This document shows, in pieces, positions 32,904-43,119 of a stretch of DNA of 64,000 nt (position 1 is its first letter; each line of letters starts with the position of its first letter). This DNA is from Stutzerimonas decontaminans (GTDB taxonomy: Bacteria > Pseudomonadota > Gammaproteobacteria > Pseudomonadales > Pseudomonadaceae): positions 1,488,001-1,552,000 of the forward strand of contig NZ_CP007509.1 of the NCBI RefSeq assembly GCF_000661915.1. The letters run 5' to 3'. The notes beneath the pieces were generated by a model. The model saw nothing but the letters and a program-made list of their open reading frames with translations. It did no database searches and was not told the DNA's origin. Position numbers and translations under genes: made by a program.

Positions 32904-34997
32904 ATGAGCGACATCAGCGTCCATCACCGTGCCTGTCACCTGTGCGAAGCCATCTGCGGCCTGACCATCCAGACCGAAGGCGAGCGCATCCTTTCGATCA
33001 AGGGCGACCCCCTCGACAGCTTCAGCCGCGGCCATATCTGTCCCAAGGCTGTCGCCCTGCAGGACATCCAGAACGACCCGGATCGCCTGCGCCACCCGAT
33101 GCGTCGTTGCGGCGACGAATGGCAGGCGATTGGCTGGGACGAGGCGTACGAACTGATCGCCGAGCGCCTTGCTGAGATCCGCGAGCGCCACGGCGCCAAT
33201 GCCGTGGCCATCTACCAGGGCAACCCGAGCGTGCACAACTACGGGCTGATGACCCACAGCAACTATTTCCTCGGTCTGTTGAAGACGCGCAACCGTTTTT
33301 CCGCGACCTCGGTCGATCAGCTGCCGCATCACCTGACCAGCCATCTGATGTACGGCCACGGCCTGCTATTGCCGGTGCCGGACATCGATCACACCGATTT
33401 CATGCTGATCCTCGGCGGCAACCCACTGGCCTCCAATGGCAGCATCATGACCGTGCCCGACGTAGAGAAGCGGTTGAAAGCGATCCGCGCCCGCGGCGGC
33501 AAGCTGGTGGTGGTCGACCCGCGCCGCAGCGAGACCGCAGCGATCGCCGATCAACATCTGTTCGTGCGGCCGGGACAAGACGCGGCGCTGCTGTTTGGCC
33601 TGCTCAATACCCTGTTCGAGGAAGGCCTGACGCGCGCCAGCGAGCTCCCGCTGGACGGCAACGAGGAGGTGCGCACGGCGATCGCCAAGTTTACCGCCGA
33701 GGCGATGAGCGCTCGTTGCGGGGTTCCGGCCGAGCAGATCCGCCAGCTGGCGCGGGATTTCGCAGCGGCGGACAAAGCGGTCTGCTACGGGCGCATGGGC
33801 GTTTCGACCCAGGCCTTCGGTACGCTCTGCCAGTGGCTGGTACAACTGATCAACCTGGTCACCGGCAATCTCGATCGGGTCGGCGGCGCGCTGTGCACCG
33901 AGCCCGCGGTGGATCTGGTGGAAACCACCTCCGGCGGCCATTTCGCTGCCTGGCACAGCCGGGTTTCGCAGTTGCCCGAGTACGGCGGCGAACTGCCGGT
34001 AGCGGCACTGGCCGAGGAGATGCTCGAGCCGGGGGATGGGCAGGTACGTGCGCTGGTCACCGTGGCCGGCAACCCGGTGCTCTCCACGCCCAACGGACGC
34101 AAGTTGGAGCAGGCGCTGGACGGGCTGGAGTTCATGCTCAGTGTGGATTTCTACATCAACGAAACCACTCGCTATGCCGACGTGATCCTGCCGCCGACCG
34201 CGCCGCTGGAGCACGACCATTACGACGCGACATTCAATCTGCTCGCCGTGCGCAACGTCACCCGCTTCAACCAGCCGGTGCTGCCCAAGCCCGAGGGTGC
34301 GCTGCACGACTGGGAAATCTTCATCGGGCTTGCCAGGGCCTACGCAGCACGGGTCGGCGTCGAGCTGAAGCCCACCATGCCGCCGCAGCAGATGATGGAC
34401 CTGGCGCTGCGCCATGGGCCGTACGGTGACAAGTCCGAGCGCAAGCTGAGCCTGGCAGCGCTGGAGGATTATCCCCACGGCCTGGATCTAGGGCCGCTCA
34501 AGCCGAATCTGGCGCGGCGCCTGAAAACGCCGAACCAGCGCATCCAGGCCGCGCCGGCGCTGATGCTGGACGATCTGCAGCGCTTCGCCGCCGAGCCGCA
34601 GACCAAGAGCGACGAGCTGCTGCTGATCGGCCGCCGGCATGTACGCAGCAACAATTCCTGGATGCACAACTACCAGCGCCTGGTGAAGGGCAAACCGCGT
34701 CATCAGCTGCTGATGCACCCTGCGGACATGGCTGCTCGGACTTTGCAGGATGGCCAGCGTGTGCGCGTGCATTCGCGGGTCGGCGTGGTCGAGGTGGAGG
34801 CGCTGGCCAGCGAGGAGATGATGCTCGGCGTGGTCAGCCTGCCGCATGGCTGGGGCCACGCCCGTCCTGGCGTGCAAATGGATATCGCCCGGCAGCAACC
34901 GGGCGCCAGCAGTAACGACCTGACTGACGAGCGCCAGTTGGATGTATCCGGCAATGCCGCGCTCAACGGTGTGCCGGTGCAGGTCAGCGCTGCCTGA
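32904..34997 (+). CDS. Molybdopterin oxidoreductase with N-terminal [4Fe-4S]
   Basis: A 697-residue enzyme of the DMSO-reductase superfamily. Four cysteines near the N-terminus (CX2C-X3C and Cys in His-Ile-Cys-Pro-Lys) hold an iron-sulphur cluster, and the molybdopterin domains (Gly-Gly-Asn-Pro-Leu-Ala-Ser-Asn, Arg-Arg-Ser-Glu-Thr-Ala) and C-terminal dinucleotide-binding domain follow. There is no Tat signal, so it is cytoplasmic. It resembles formate dehydrogenase-like proteins of unassigned substrate, without partner subunits nearby. An ATG at 32889 is an alternative start; neither start has a strong ribosome site. Confidence 0.88.
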   Translation: MSDISVHHRACHLCEAICGLTIQTEGERILSIKGDPLDSFSRGHICPKAVALQDIQNDPDRLRHPMRRCGDEWQAIGWDEAYELIAERLAEIRERHGANAVAIYQGNPSVHNYGLMTHSNYFLGLLKTRNRFSATSVDQLPHHLTSHLMYGHGLLLPVPDIDHTDFMLILGGNPLASNGSIMTVPDVEKRLKAIRARGGKLVVVDPRRSETAAIADQHLFVRPGQDAALLFGLLNTLFEEGLTRASELPLDGNEEVRTAIAKFTAEAMSARCGVPAEQIRQLARDFAAADKAVCYGRMGVSTQAFGTLCQWLVQLINLVTGNLDRVGGALCTEPAVDLVETTSGGHFAAWHSRVSQLPEYGGELPVAALAEEMLEPGDGQVRALVTVAGNPVLSTPNGRKLEQALDGLEFMLSVDFYINETTRYADVILPPTAPLEHDHYDATFNLLAVRNVTRFNQPVLPKPEGALHDWEIFIGLARAYAARVGVELKPTMPPQQMMDLALRHGPYGDKSERKLSLAALEDYPHGLDLGPLKPNLARRLKTPNQRIQAAPALMLDDLQRFAAEPQTKSDELLLIGRRHVRSNNSWMHNYQRLVKGKPRHQLLMHPADMAARTLQDGQRVRVHSRVGVVEVEALASEEMMLGVVSLPHGWGHARPGVQMDIARQQPGASSNDLTDERQLDVSGNAALNGVPVQVSAA

Positions 34998-35032
34998 GGC
35001 GGGCAGTTCCACCGATGTCGGGCTGGGCATGA

Positions 35033-36202
<1,170 letters not shown>

Positions 36203-36234
36203 CAATCCTTTACGTCATTCACGCGGAGAATCCG

Positions 36235-36951
36235 ATGAAAACCAGTGGCCTTCTCGATCAACTGCTCAAGTCCGGGCAGGACCTGTTGCAGAAGCAGCAA
36301 TCCGGCATGGGCGGCAAACCCGGCGGTGGTGGTTTGAGCGACCTGCTCTCCGGTGTCGGTGGTGGTTCTCTCGGCAAGGTGCTTTCCGGCAGTGGCAACA
36401 GCGCGCTGGCCGCCGGTGCCATGGGCCTGCTGCTGGGCAACCGCAAGGTGCGCAAGATGGGCGGCAAGGCAGTGACCTATGGCGGTTTGGCGGCGCTCGG
36501 CGTGCTCGCCTACAAGGCCTACAGCAACTGGCAGGCGCAGCAGGGCGGGACGCAGCAGCAGACGCCACAGACAATCGATCGCCTGCCGCCGGCAGAGGTC
36601 GAGGTGCACAGTCAGGGCATTCTCAAGGCACTGGTGGCAGCGGCCAAGGCCGACGGCCATGTCGACGCCCGTGAGCGCCAGCTGATCGAGGCAGAGCTGG
36701 GCAAGCTGGCTGATGCTGATCTGCAGCACTGGCTGGAGGCTGAGCTGAACAAGCCGCTGGACCCGGCCGATGTGGCCAGTAGCGCCAGTACGCCGGAGCT
36801 GGCTGCGGAGATGTACTTGGCCAGCGTGCTGATGGTCGACGAGGAGCATTTCATGGAGCGCGCCTACCTCGACGAACTGGCGCGCTGCCTGCAACTCGAC
36901 CCAGACCTCAAAGCCGAACTGGAAAGCCAGGTACGCGGCGTGAGCGCCTGA
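36235..36951 (+). CDS. DUF533/TerB-like protein (YebE family)
   Basis: A 238-residue protein. The N-terminal 65 residues are Gly-, Ser- and Leu-rich, followed by a hydrophobic stretch (about 60-95), and residues 125-235 form a TerB-like helical domain (Ala-Ala-Lys-Ala-Asp-Gly-His-Val-Asp-Ala-Arg-Glu). This is the architecture of the YebE/DUF533 family, of unknown function and often induced by envelope or metal stress. Its ribosome site is weak. It stands 32 bases after the OYE gene, so the two may be co-transcribed. Confidence 0.88.
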   Translation: MKTSGLLDQLLKSGQDLLQKQQSGMGGKPGGGGLSDLLSGVGGGSLGKVLSGSGNSALAAGAMGLLLGNRKVRKMGGKAVTYGGLAALGVLAYKAYSNWQAQQGGTQQQTPQTIDRLPPAEVEVHSQGILKALVAAAKADGHVDARERQLIEAELGKLADADLQHWLEAELNKPLDPADVASSASTPELAAEMYLASVLMVDEEHFMERAYLDELARCLQLDPDLKAELESQVRGVSA

Positions 36952-37076
36952 TCAGGCATTGCGAGTGCAAACCCGTTTCCCTGACCGTCTGCCGGCACGC
37001 CCGGCGGGCTGTCAGCACGGGTTGGCTGAGTTATAATCGCCAGCTTTTGCACCGTCCGATTGAGAGCTGCCTACCT

Positions 37077-38172
37077 ATGGAAATCAACCCGATCCTTAAC
37101 AGCATCAAGGACCTGTCCGAGCGCACCCTGTCAATTCGGGGGTATCTTTGACTACGATCAGAAGCATGATCGTCTCGTCGAAGTAAACCGCGAACTCGAA
37201 GACCCCAACGTCTGGAACAAGCCCGAATACGCCCAGAGCCTGGGCCGTGAACGCGCCACCCTGGCGCAGATTGTCGAAACCATCGATGACCTCGATGGCG
37301 GACTTGCCGACTCTCGCGACCTGCTCGACATGGCGGTCGAAGAAGATGATCAAGGCGCCGTTGATGATGTGGCCGCCGAGCTGGACCGTCTGCGCGGAAT
37401 CCTCGAAAAGCTCGAATTCCGCCGCATGTTCAGCCACGAGATGGACCCGAATAACTGCTACCTGGACATCCAGGCCGGTTCCGGCGGCACCGAGGCGCAG
37501 GACTGGGCGAACATCCTGCTGCGCATGTACCTGCGCTGGGCCGACAAGCGCGGCTTCACTGCTGAGATCGTCGAGCTGTCCGAGGGCGAAGTCGCCGGTA
37601 TCAAGGGCGCTACCGTTCACATCAAGGGTGAATATGCTTTTGGCTGGTTGCGCACCGAGATCGGCGTGCACCGCCTGGTGCGCAAGAGCCCGTTCGACTC
37701 CGGCGCCCGTCGCCACACCTCGTTCTCGGCGGTATTCGTCTCGCCCGAGATCGACGACAGGGTGGAGATCGAAATCAACCCGGCCGACCTGCGCATCGAC
37801 ACCTACCGTTCCTCCGGCGCCGGTGGTCAGCACGTAAACACCACCGATTCGGCCGTGCGTATCACCCACGTGCCGACCAATACCGTGGTGGCCTGCCAGA
37901 ACGAACGTTCCCAGCACGCCAACAAGGACACCGCCATGAAGATGCTGCGGGCCAAGTTGTACGAACTGGAAATGCAGAAGCGCAACGCCGCCTCTCAGGC
38001 GCTGGAAGACAGCAAGTCGGACATTGGCTGGGGGCACCAGATCCGTTCCTACGTGCTCGACGACTCGCGCATCAAGGATCTGCGTACCGGTGTGGAGCGC
38101 AGCGATTGCCAGAAGGTGCTCGACGGCGACCTCGACGGATACCTCGAAGCCAGCCTGAAACAGGGGCTCTGA
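37077..38172 (+). CDS. prfB: Peptide chain release factor 2, with programmed +1 frameshift
   Basis: RF2, 364 residues once the frameshift is made. The zero frame runs from the ATG at 37077 for 24 codons to an in-frame TGA at 37149-37151; skipping the T at 37149 gives a 340-codon frame to 38172. The product has the Ser-Pro-Phe stop-codon recognition tripeptide (Arg-Lys-Ser-Pro-Phe-Asp) and the Gly-Gly-Gln motif in Gly-Ala-Gly-Gly-Gln-His-Val-Asn. It terminates at UGA and UAA. lysS follows 64 bases downstream, the usual partner. A plain gene caller starts in the wrong frame here and loses the correct N-terminus. Confidence 0.97.
37137..37152 (+). promoter_or_regulatory. prfB autoregulatory +1 frameshift site
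   Basis: An internal Shine-Dalgarno-like CGGGGG (37137-37142), then TAT, then the slippery CTT-TGA-C. Spacing is the same as in E. coli prfB. Low RF2 lets the ribosome slip on CUU U and keep translating. Confidence 0.95.
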
Positions 38173-38236
38173 GAGCAGCTGCAAGCCTCAAGCCGCAAGC
38201 ACCCCCATTGAAACGATTTGACCGGGACGACCCGCA

Positions 38237-39739
38237 ATGAGTGAACAACCGCTGAACCAGCACGCTATCCAAGAGGAAGAAAACAAGCTGATCGCCCAGC
38301 GCAAGGAAAAGCTTGCTGCCGTGCGCGAGCAGGGCAATGCCTTCCCCAATGACTTCCGTCGTGACCGCTATGCAGGCGACCTGCAGAAACAGTACGCCGA
38401 GAAGACCAAGGAGGAGCTGGAAGCGGAGGCCATTCCGGTCAAGGTCGCCGGACGCATCATGCTCAACCGCGGGCCGTTCATGGTGCTGCAGGATATGAGC
38501 GGGCGCATCCAGGTCTATGTCGATCGCAAGACGCTGCCGGCCGAGCAAGTCGAGGCGGTCAAGCACTTCGACCTGGGCGACATCATCGCCGCCGAAGGCA
38601 CGCTGGCGCGCTCGGGCAAGGGCGACCTGTACGTCTACATGAGCAGCGTGCGTCTGTTGACCAAGTCGCTGCGTCCGCTCCCTGACAAGTTCCACGGCCT
38701 GACCGACACCGAGCAGCGCTATCGCCAGCGCTACGTCGATCTGATGGTCAATGAGGAAGTCCGCGAAACATTCCGCGTGCGCTCCCAGGTCATCTCGCAT
38801 ATCCGCAAATTCCTCGCCGAGCGTGACTTCCTCGAAGTCGAAACGCCGATGCTGCAGACCATCCCCGGCGGCGCTGCGGCCAAACCGTTCGAGACCCATC
38901 ACAATGCGCTGGACATGCCGATGTTCCTGCGTATCGCGCCGGAGCTCTATCTGAAGCGTCTGGTAGTGGGTGGCTTCGAGCGCGTGTTCGAGATCAACCG
39001 CAACTTCCGTAACGAAGGCGTCTCAACCCGGCACAACCCCGAGTTCACCATGCTCGAGTTCTACCAGGCCTACGCCGACTACGAAGACAACATGGACCTT
39101 ACCGAGGAGCTGTTCCGCGAGCTGGCCCTGGCGGTGCTCGGCAGCACTGACGTGCCCTATGGCGACAAGGTGTTCCATTTCGGCGAGCCGTTCGCGCGGC
39201 TGTCGGTGTTCGACTCGATCCTCAAGTTCAACCCGGAAATCTCGGCCTCCGATCTCAATGATCTGGAGAAGGCCCGTGCCATCGCCAAGAAGGCGGGCGC
39301 CAAGCTGCTCGGTCACGAAGGCCTGGGCAAGCTGCAGGTGATGATTTTCGAGGAGCTGGTCGAGCACAAGCTGGAACAGCCGACCTTCATCACCGAGTAT
39401 CCGTTCGAGGTCTCGCCGCTGGCGCGCCGCAACGACCGCAACCCCAATGTCACCGATCGCTTCGAGCTGTTCATCGGTGGTCGTGAAATCGCCAACGCCT
39501 ATTCCGAGCTCAACGACGCCGAGGATCAGGCCGAGCGCTTTCACGCGCAGGTGGCGGACAAGGACGCCGGCGACGACGAGGCCATGCACTTCGACGCCGA
39601 CTTCGTGCGTGCGCTGGAATACGGCATGCCGCCGACCGCCGGCGAGGGTATCGGCATTGACCGCCTGGTGATGCTGCTGACCAACTCGCCGTCGATCCGC
39701 GACGTGATCCTCTTCCCGCACATGCGTCCGGAACTCTGA
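38237..39739 (+). CDS. lysS: Lysyl-tRNA synthetase, class II
   Basis: A 500-residue class II synthetase. The N-terminal anticodon-binding OB fold covers about residues 60-170, and the catalytic core has motif 2 ([14 protein letters not shown]) near residue 256 and motif 3 (Gly-Glu-Gly-Ile-Gly-Ile-Asp-Arg) near 472. It charges tRNA-Lys in the cytoplasm. The order prfB-lysS is conserved in gammaproteobacteria. The upstream gap contains a short CAAGC-type tandem sequence at 38181-38200. Confidence 0.97.
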   Translation: MSEQPLNQHAIQEEENKLIAQRKEKLAAVREQGNAFPNDFRRDRYAGDLQKQYAEKTKEELEAEAIPVKVAGRIMLNRGPFMVLQDMSGRIQVYVDRKTLPAEQVEAVKHFDLGDIIAAEGTLARSGKGDLYVYMSSVRLLTKSLRPLPDKFHGLTDTEQRYRQRYVDLMVNEEVRETFRVRSQVISHIRKFLAERDFLEVETPMLQTIPGGAAAKPFETHHNALDMPMFLRIAPELYLKRLVVGGFERVFEINRNFRNEGVSTRHNPEFTMLEFYQAYADYEDNMDLTEELFRELALAVLGSTDVPYGDKVFHFGEPFARLSVFDSILKFNPEISASDLNDLEKARAIAKKAGAKLLGHEGLGKLQVMIFEELVEHKLEQPTFITEYPFEVSPLARRNDRNPNVTDRFELFIGGREIANAYSELNDAEDQAERFHAQVADKDAGDDEAMHFDADFVRALEYGMPPTAGEGIGIDRLVMLLTNSPSIRDVILFPHMRPEL

Positions 39740-39827
39740 TCCACTGAACGCACCAACCCGCAGTGTGCTGGCGCAGGCATCTGCGGGTGTAACCTCAACG
39801 GTACGGATCATCCGTGAAGAGGTAGCG

Positions 39828-41123
39828 ATGAATACCCGTAACAACCTGGACGAATACCAGAGCATCGTGCGCGCGCTGTCAGACCGCATCGTCGAGGCGC
39901 AAACCCCAGTGCGCGTGCTGGACGCGGTCAAGTGGGACGAGAACACCCGCCAGGGCTTTTTCGCCGCCAAGGGCCGTGAGCTGCCAAAGATCGATCGCGG
40001 TTACTACGAGGGTCGGCCACTGGCTTTCGATTCCAGCGCGAAGAAGCAGGAATTCCAGGACATCGAGCGCGACATCACCCGCCAGCTAGGCCAGTTCAAC
40101 CCGGTCGGGCAGATCATGCGGCGCATGTGCAAGGAATACCGCATGGTCATCCGCATGCTCGAGGCGCGTGGCACACCGGACTTCGGCATGATCTCCCAGG
40201 AGCTCTACGGCGCGGCATCCGACGCCTTTCACGCGGGCGATCCAACCCTGGCCGACCTCGGCCTTATGCTCTCCGACTATCTGAACAACATCGCCGACCG
40301 TGGCGACCTGCGTGACGAGCCGAAGAATCTCACCGCGCCGCAGGCCGTCGAGCTGCTGCAGAAGCGGCTGGATGTGGTATTCGGCGAAGGCGAGGGCGTG
40401 ATCCGTGTTTTCGAGTCCGATGGCATCCTCGCCGATGCGGCAGCGGGCGCCGACTACATCAAGATCCGCAGCGACGCGCTGTTCAACGAGCGTGACGTGC
40501 GCGCGCTGGAGGTTCACGAAGGCCTGGTGCACGTCGGCACCACGCTAAACGGGCAGAACCAGCCGATCTGCACCTTTCTCGCCAAGGGGCCGCCGTCTTC
40601 CACGGTGACTCAGGAAGGTCTGGCAATCCTGATGGAGGTGATCGCCTTCGCCTCCTACCCGACGCGCCTGCGCAAGCTGACCAACCGCACCCGCGCCATT
40701 CACATGGCCGAGGAAGGTGCCGACTTTCTCGACGTGTTCGCCTTCTTCCGCGAGCAGGGCTATGGCGACGACGAGAGCTACAGCAACGCCAGCCGCGTGT
40801 TCCGTGGCTCGACGCCGGATGGCTTGCCCTTCACCAAGGACCTGTCCTACCTGAAGGGCTTCATCATGATCTACAACTACATCCAGCTCGCCGTGCGCAA
40901 GGGCCAGCTCGAGCAGATCCCGTTGCTGTTCTGCGGCAAGACCACGCTGGAGGACATGCGCACGCTGCGCCAGCTGGTGGACGAAGGCATGGTGGTGCCG
41001 CCCAAGTATCTGCCGCAGCAGTTTCAGGATCTCAACGCACTATCGGCCTGGATGTGTTTCTCCAACTTCCTCAATCACCTGAGTCTGGATCGTATCGAAG
41101 CCGACTACGCCAACATTCTCTGA
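39828..41123 (+). CDS. QEGLA-motif protein (DUF1704), putative zinc carboxypeptidase
   Basis: A 431-residue protein of the flavohaemoglobin-expression-modulating QEGLA family. The start at 39828 has GAGGTAGC upstream. A zinc site is visible: His230-Glu-Gly-Leu-Val-His235 (HExxxH-like) and Glu263 in Gln-Glu-Gly-Leu-Ala. The family includes the animal MATCAP tubulin carboxypeptidases, so a peptidase that trims protein C-termini is plausible, but no bacterial substrate is known to me. It follows lysS by 88 bases and precedes the BI-1-like gene by 42, on the same strand. Confidence 0.88.
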   Translation: MNTRNNLDEYQSIVRALSDRIVEAQTPVRVLDAVKWDENTRQGFFAAKGRELPKIDRGYYEGRPLAFDSSAKKQEFQDIERDITRQLGQFNPVGQIMRRMCKEYRMVIRMLEARGTPDFGMISQELYGAASDAFHAGDPTLADLGLMLSDYLNNIADRGDLRDEPKNLTAPQAVELLQKRLDVVFGEGEGVIRVFESDGILADAAAGADYIKIRSDALFNERDVRALEVHEGLVHVGTTLNGQNQPICTFLAKGPPSSTVTQEGLAILMEVIAFASYPTRLRKLTNRTRAIHMAEEGADFLDVFAFFREQGYGDDESYSNASRVFRGSTPDGLPFTKDLSYLKGFIMIYNYIQLAVRKGQLEQIPLLFCGKTTLEDMRTLRQLVDEGMVVPPKYLPQQFQDLNALSAWMCFSNFLNHLSLDRIEADYANIL

Positions 41124-41165
41124 CCCGAACAACCGGATACACCTCACGCAAGGAAGCGTAACGAC

Positions 41166-41825
41166 ATGGAAAACCCCGTCTTTGCCCGTCGGTCCAGTCC
41201 GCTGGACCGCACCCTCTCGGCTGGCGCATACAACCTCGTCATTGGCCTGACCCTTTGCTGGGGCTTCTGGGTCAACTGGTGGATGGTGGGCAACATCCCC
41301 GTCGAGTCCATTCGCAGCATCCATCCCTGGTTGTTCGTTGGCGGCTACTTCGTCAGCTGCCTGGCCGGCGCCTGGCTGTTCCATCGCTCGAACAAGCCCT
41401 GGGTGAGCTTCCTTGGTTACAACCTGGTGGTGGTGCCGTTCGGGTTGGTCGTCAACCTGGTAGTCAGCCGCTACGACAGCGCGCTGGTGCATGAGGCGAT
41501 CCGCATCACGGCACTGGTAACCCTGGGCATGATGCTGCTGGGCACGCTGTTTCCGAGGTTCTTTGCCAGCATCGCCCGTGCGCTGACAGTGGCGCTGCTG
41601 CTGGTGATCGTCGTCGAGCTGGTCGAGCTGTTCATCCTCGGCATCCACCATGGTGTGATCGACTGGATCGTGGTGCTGATCTTCTGCGGCTATGTCGGCG
41701 TTGACTGGGGGCGGGCAAACCAGATTCCCAAGACGCTGGACAACGCCATCGACAGCGCCGCGGCGCTCTATATGGACATCATCAACCTGTTCCTGCGTAT
41801 CCTGCGCATTCTCGGGCGCAAATAG
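41166..41825 (+). CDS. Bax-inhibitor-1-like membrane protein
   Basis: A 219-residue protein with seven hydrophobic segments and the C-terminal Ala-Leu-Tyr-Met-Asp-Ile-Ile-Asn-Leu-Phe-Leu motif of the BI-1/YccA (TMBIM) family. Members act as calcium leak channels in the inner membrane, and bacterial YccA modulates the FtsH protease. The acidic residues of the pH-sensing site are probably Asp in Gly-Val-Asp-Trp and Asp in Ile-Asp-Ser-Ala. GGAAG lies eight bases upstream. It is probably in one operon with the QEGLA gene. Confidence 0.85.
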   Translation: MENPVFARRSSPLDRTLSAGAYNLVIGLTLCWGFWVNWWMVGNIPVESIRSIHPWLFVGGYFVSCLAGAWLFHRSNKPWVSFLGYNLVVVPFGLVVNLVVSRYDSALVHEAIRITALVTLGMMLLGTLFPRFFASIARALTVALLLVIVVELVELFILGIHHGVIDWIVVLIFCGYVGVDWGRANQIPKTLDNAIDSAAALYMDIINLFLRILRILGRK

Positions 41826-41882
41826 GCGAGGGCAGCCGAGGCCGCTGTCGCTGCGCTGCAATCACAGGATCAGGAGCTCGCC

Positions 41883-42629
41883 GTGGCCAGTCACGAACTC
41901 GAATACGAAATCCTCGGACAGTCCGCGCAGAGCGTGGAAATCATCCTCGATCCCGGCGAGACGGTGATCGCCGAGGCCGGCGCGATGAACTACATGACCG
42001 ATGGCGTGCGCTTCGAGGCACGCATGGGCGATGGCTCGGCGAGCGGTGTGCTCGGCAAGCTGTGGGGCATGGGCAAGCGGATGATCACCGGCGAGTCGCT
42101 GTTCCTCACCCATTTCACCAACCAGGGCAAGGGACAGGCACGGGTTGCCTTCGCAGCGCCGTATCCGGGTACGGTGGTGCCGGTAGACCTTGCGGCGCTT
42201 GGTGGTCAATTGATCTGCCAGAAGGACGCTTTTCTTTGTGCGGCCTATGGCACGCGGATCGGCATCAGCTTCAGCAAGCGTATCGGTGCCGGCTTCTTCG
42301 GCGGCGAGGGCTTCATTCTGCAGCGCCTGGATGGCGACGGGCTGGCCTTCGTTCACGCCGGCGGTACGGTGATCCGCAAGGAGCTGAACAACGAAACCCT
42401 GCGCCTGGATACGGGTTGTCTGGTGGCTTTCACGCCGGGCATCGACTACGACATCCAGCTGGCTGGTGGGCTGCGCAGCATGCTGTTCGGTGGTGAAGGG
42501 CTGCTGCTGACTACGCTCAAGGGCACCGGGAGTGTCTGGATTCAGAGCCTGCCGTTTTCGCGCCTGGCCGAGCGGGTCTACGAGGCCACCTATCAGGCGC
42601 GTGGCGAAACCCGTGCCGGCGGCAAATGA
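41883..42629 (+). CDS. AIM24/TIGR00266-family protein
   Basis: A 248-residue beta-rich protein of the TIGR00266/AIM24 family. It starts at a GTG (41883) with AGGAG eight bases before it. Markers are [11 protein letters not shown] near residue 30, and a run of Gly-rich turns. In yeast AIM24 supports mitochondrial inner-membrane organisation, while bacterial members are unassigned. It follows the BI-1-like gene by 57 bases. No signal peptide or membrane helix is evident. Confidence 0.88.
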   Translation: MASHELEYEILGQSAQSVEIILDPGETVIAEAGAMNYMTDGVRFEARMGDGSASGVLGKLWGMGKRMITGESLFLTHFTNQGKGQARVAFAAPYPGTVVPVDLAALGGQLICQKDAFLCAAYGTRIGISFSKRIGAGFFGGEGFILQRLDGDGLAFVHAGGTVIRKELNNETLRLDTGCLVAFTPGIDYDIQLAGGLRSMLFGGEGLLLTTLKGTGSVWIQSLPFSRLAERVYEATYQARGETRAGGK

Positions 42630-42688
42630 GCTGACGCCGGAGCACTCGAATTTGCCACAATGCGCGCTTTGGCCCGCTGAGATCGTCC

Positions 42689-43015
42689 ATGTCCGAACGC
42701 AATCCCATTCCGCTGATCCTCACCGCAATTGGCAGCGTGGTTGGCACCGTCGCCGTGCTGACCTACTACGGCTATGTGCATATCGCCAAGCCTGAAGACG
42801 CACTGTTGTTGGCCGACTACACCATGCTCAAGACCGTTCCCGGCGAAGACTACCGGGTATCGCTGAAGCCGGCCTCGCAGGTGGCGCAGTGCATCGATGG
42901 CGTGCTGGTGCTGTTCGATACCGAGCAGAAGGGCCTGACCGGTGTGCTGGTGGACAACAAGAAGCGCGCCGTGCGCTGCATGGAAGAACAGGTGCCGGCT
43001 GGCCTGCTGCGTTGA
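42689..43015 (+). CDS. Small membrane-anchored hypothetical protein
   Basis: A 108-residue protein with one N-terminal hydrophobic helix (residues 8-28) and a soluble remainder containing a Val-Leu-Val-Leu-Phe-Asp strand and two Cys. The helix could be a membrane anchor or an uncleaved signal. No family name comes to mind; similar proteins occur as unnamed genes in pseudomonads. It is the last gene of the same-strand run that starts at prfB, and is followed by a strong hairpin. Confidence 0.7.
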   Translation: MSERNPIPLILTAIGSVVGTVAVLTYYGYVHIAKPEDALLLADYTMLKTVPGEDYRVSLKPASQVAQCIDGVLVLFDTEQKGLTGVLVDNKKRAVRCMEEQVPAGLLR

Positions 43016-43061
43016 TCGTATGGCGACGCTGCCGTGCATAAACGCGGCCGCTTGAAACAGA

Positions 43062-43096
43062 AACGCTCCCGACGCGTTGATGGCGTCGGGAGCGTT
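43062..43096. terminator. Bidirectional hairpin terminator
   Basis: A 14-bp perfect stem (AACGCTCCCGACGC and its complement) with a 7-base loop separates the convergent small membrane gene and lptF. The T tract is short on both sides, with TTTC on the minus strand. Confidence 0.75.
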
Positions 43097-43119
43097 CGCT
43101 CAGCTCCTGAGGTGCTGGA

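Noticed and set aside
36960..37076. A sigma-70 promoter with TATAAT at 37032-37037 for prfB
   Set aside because: The -10 box is perfect, but no acceptable -35 box lies 16-18 bases upstream, so I do not list it as a feature.
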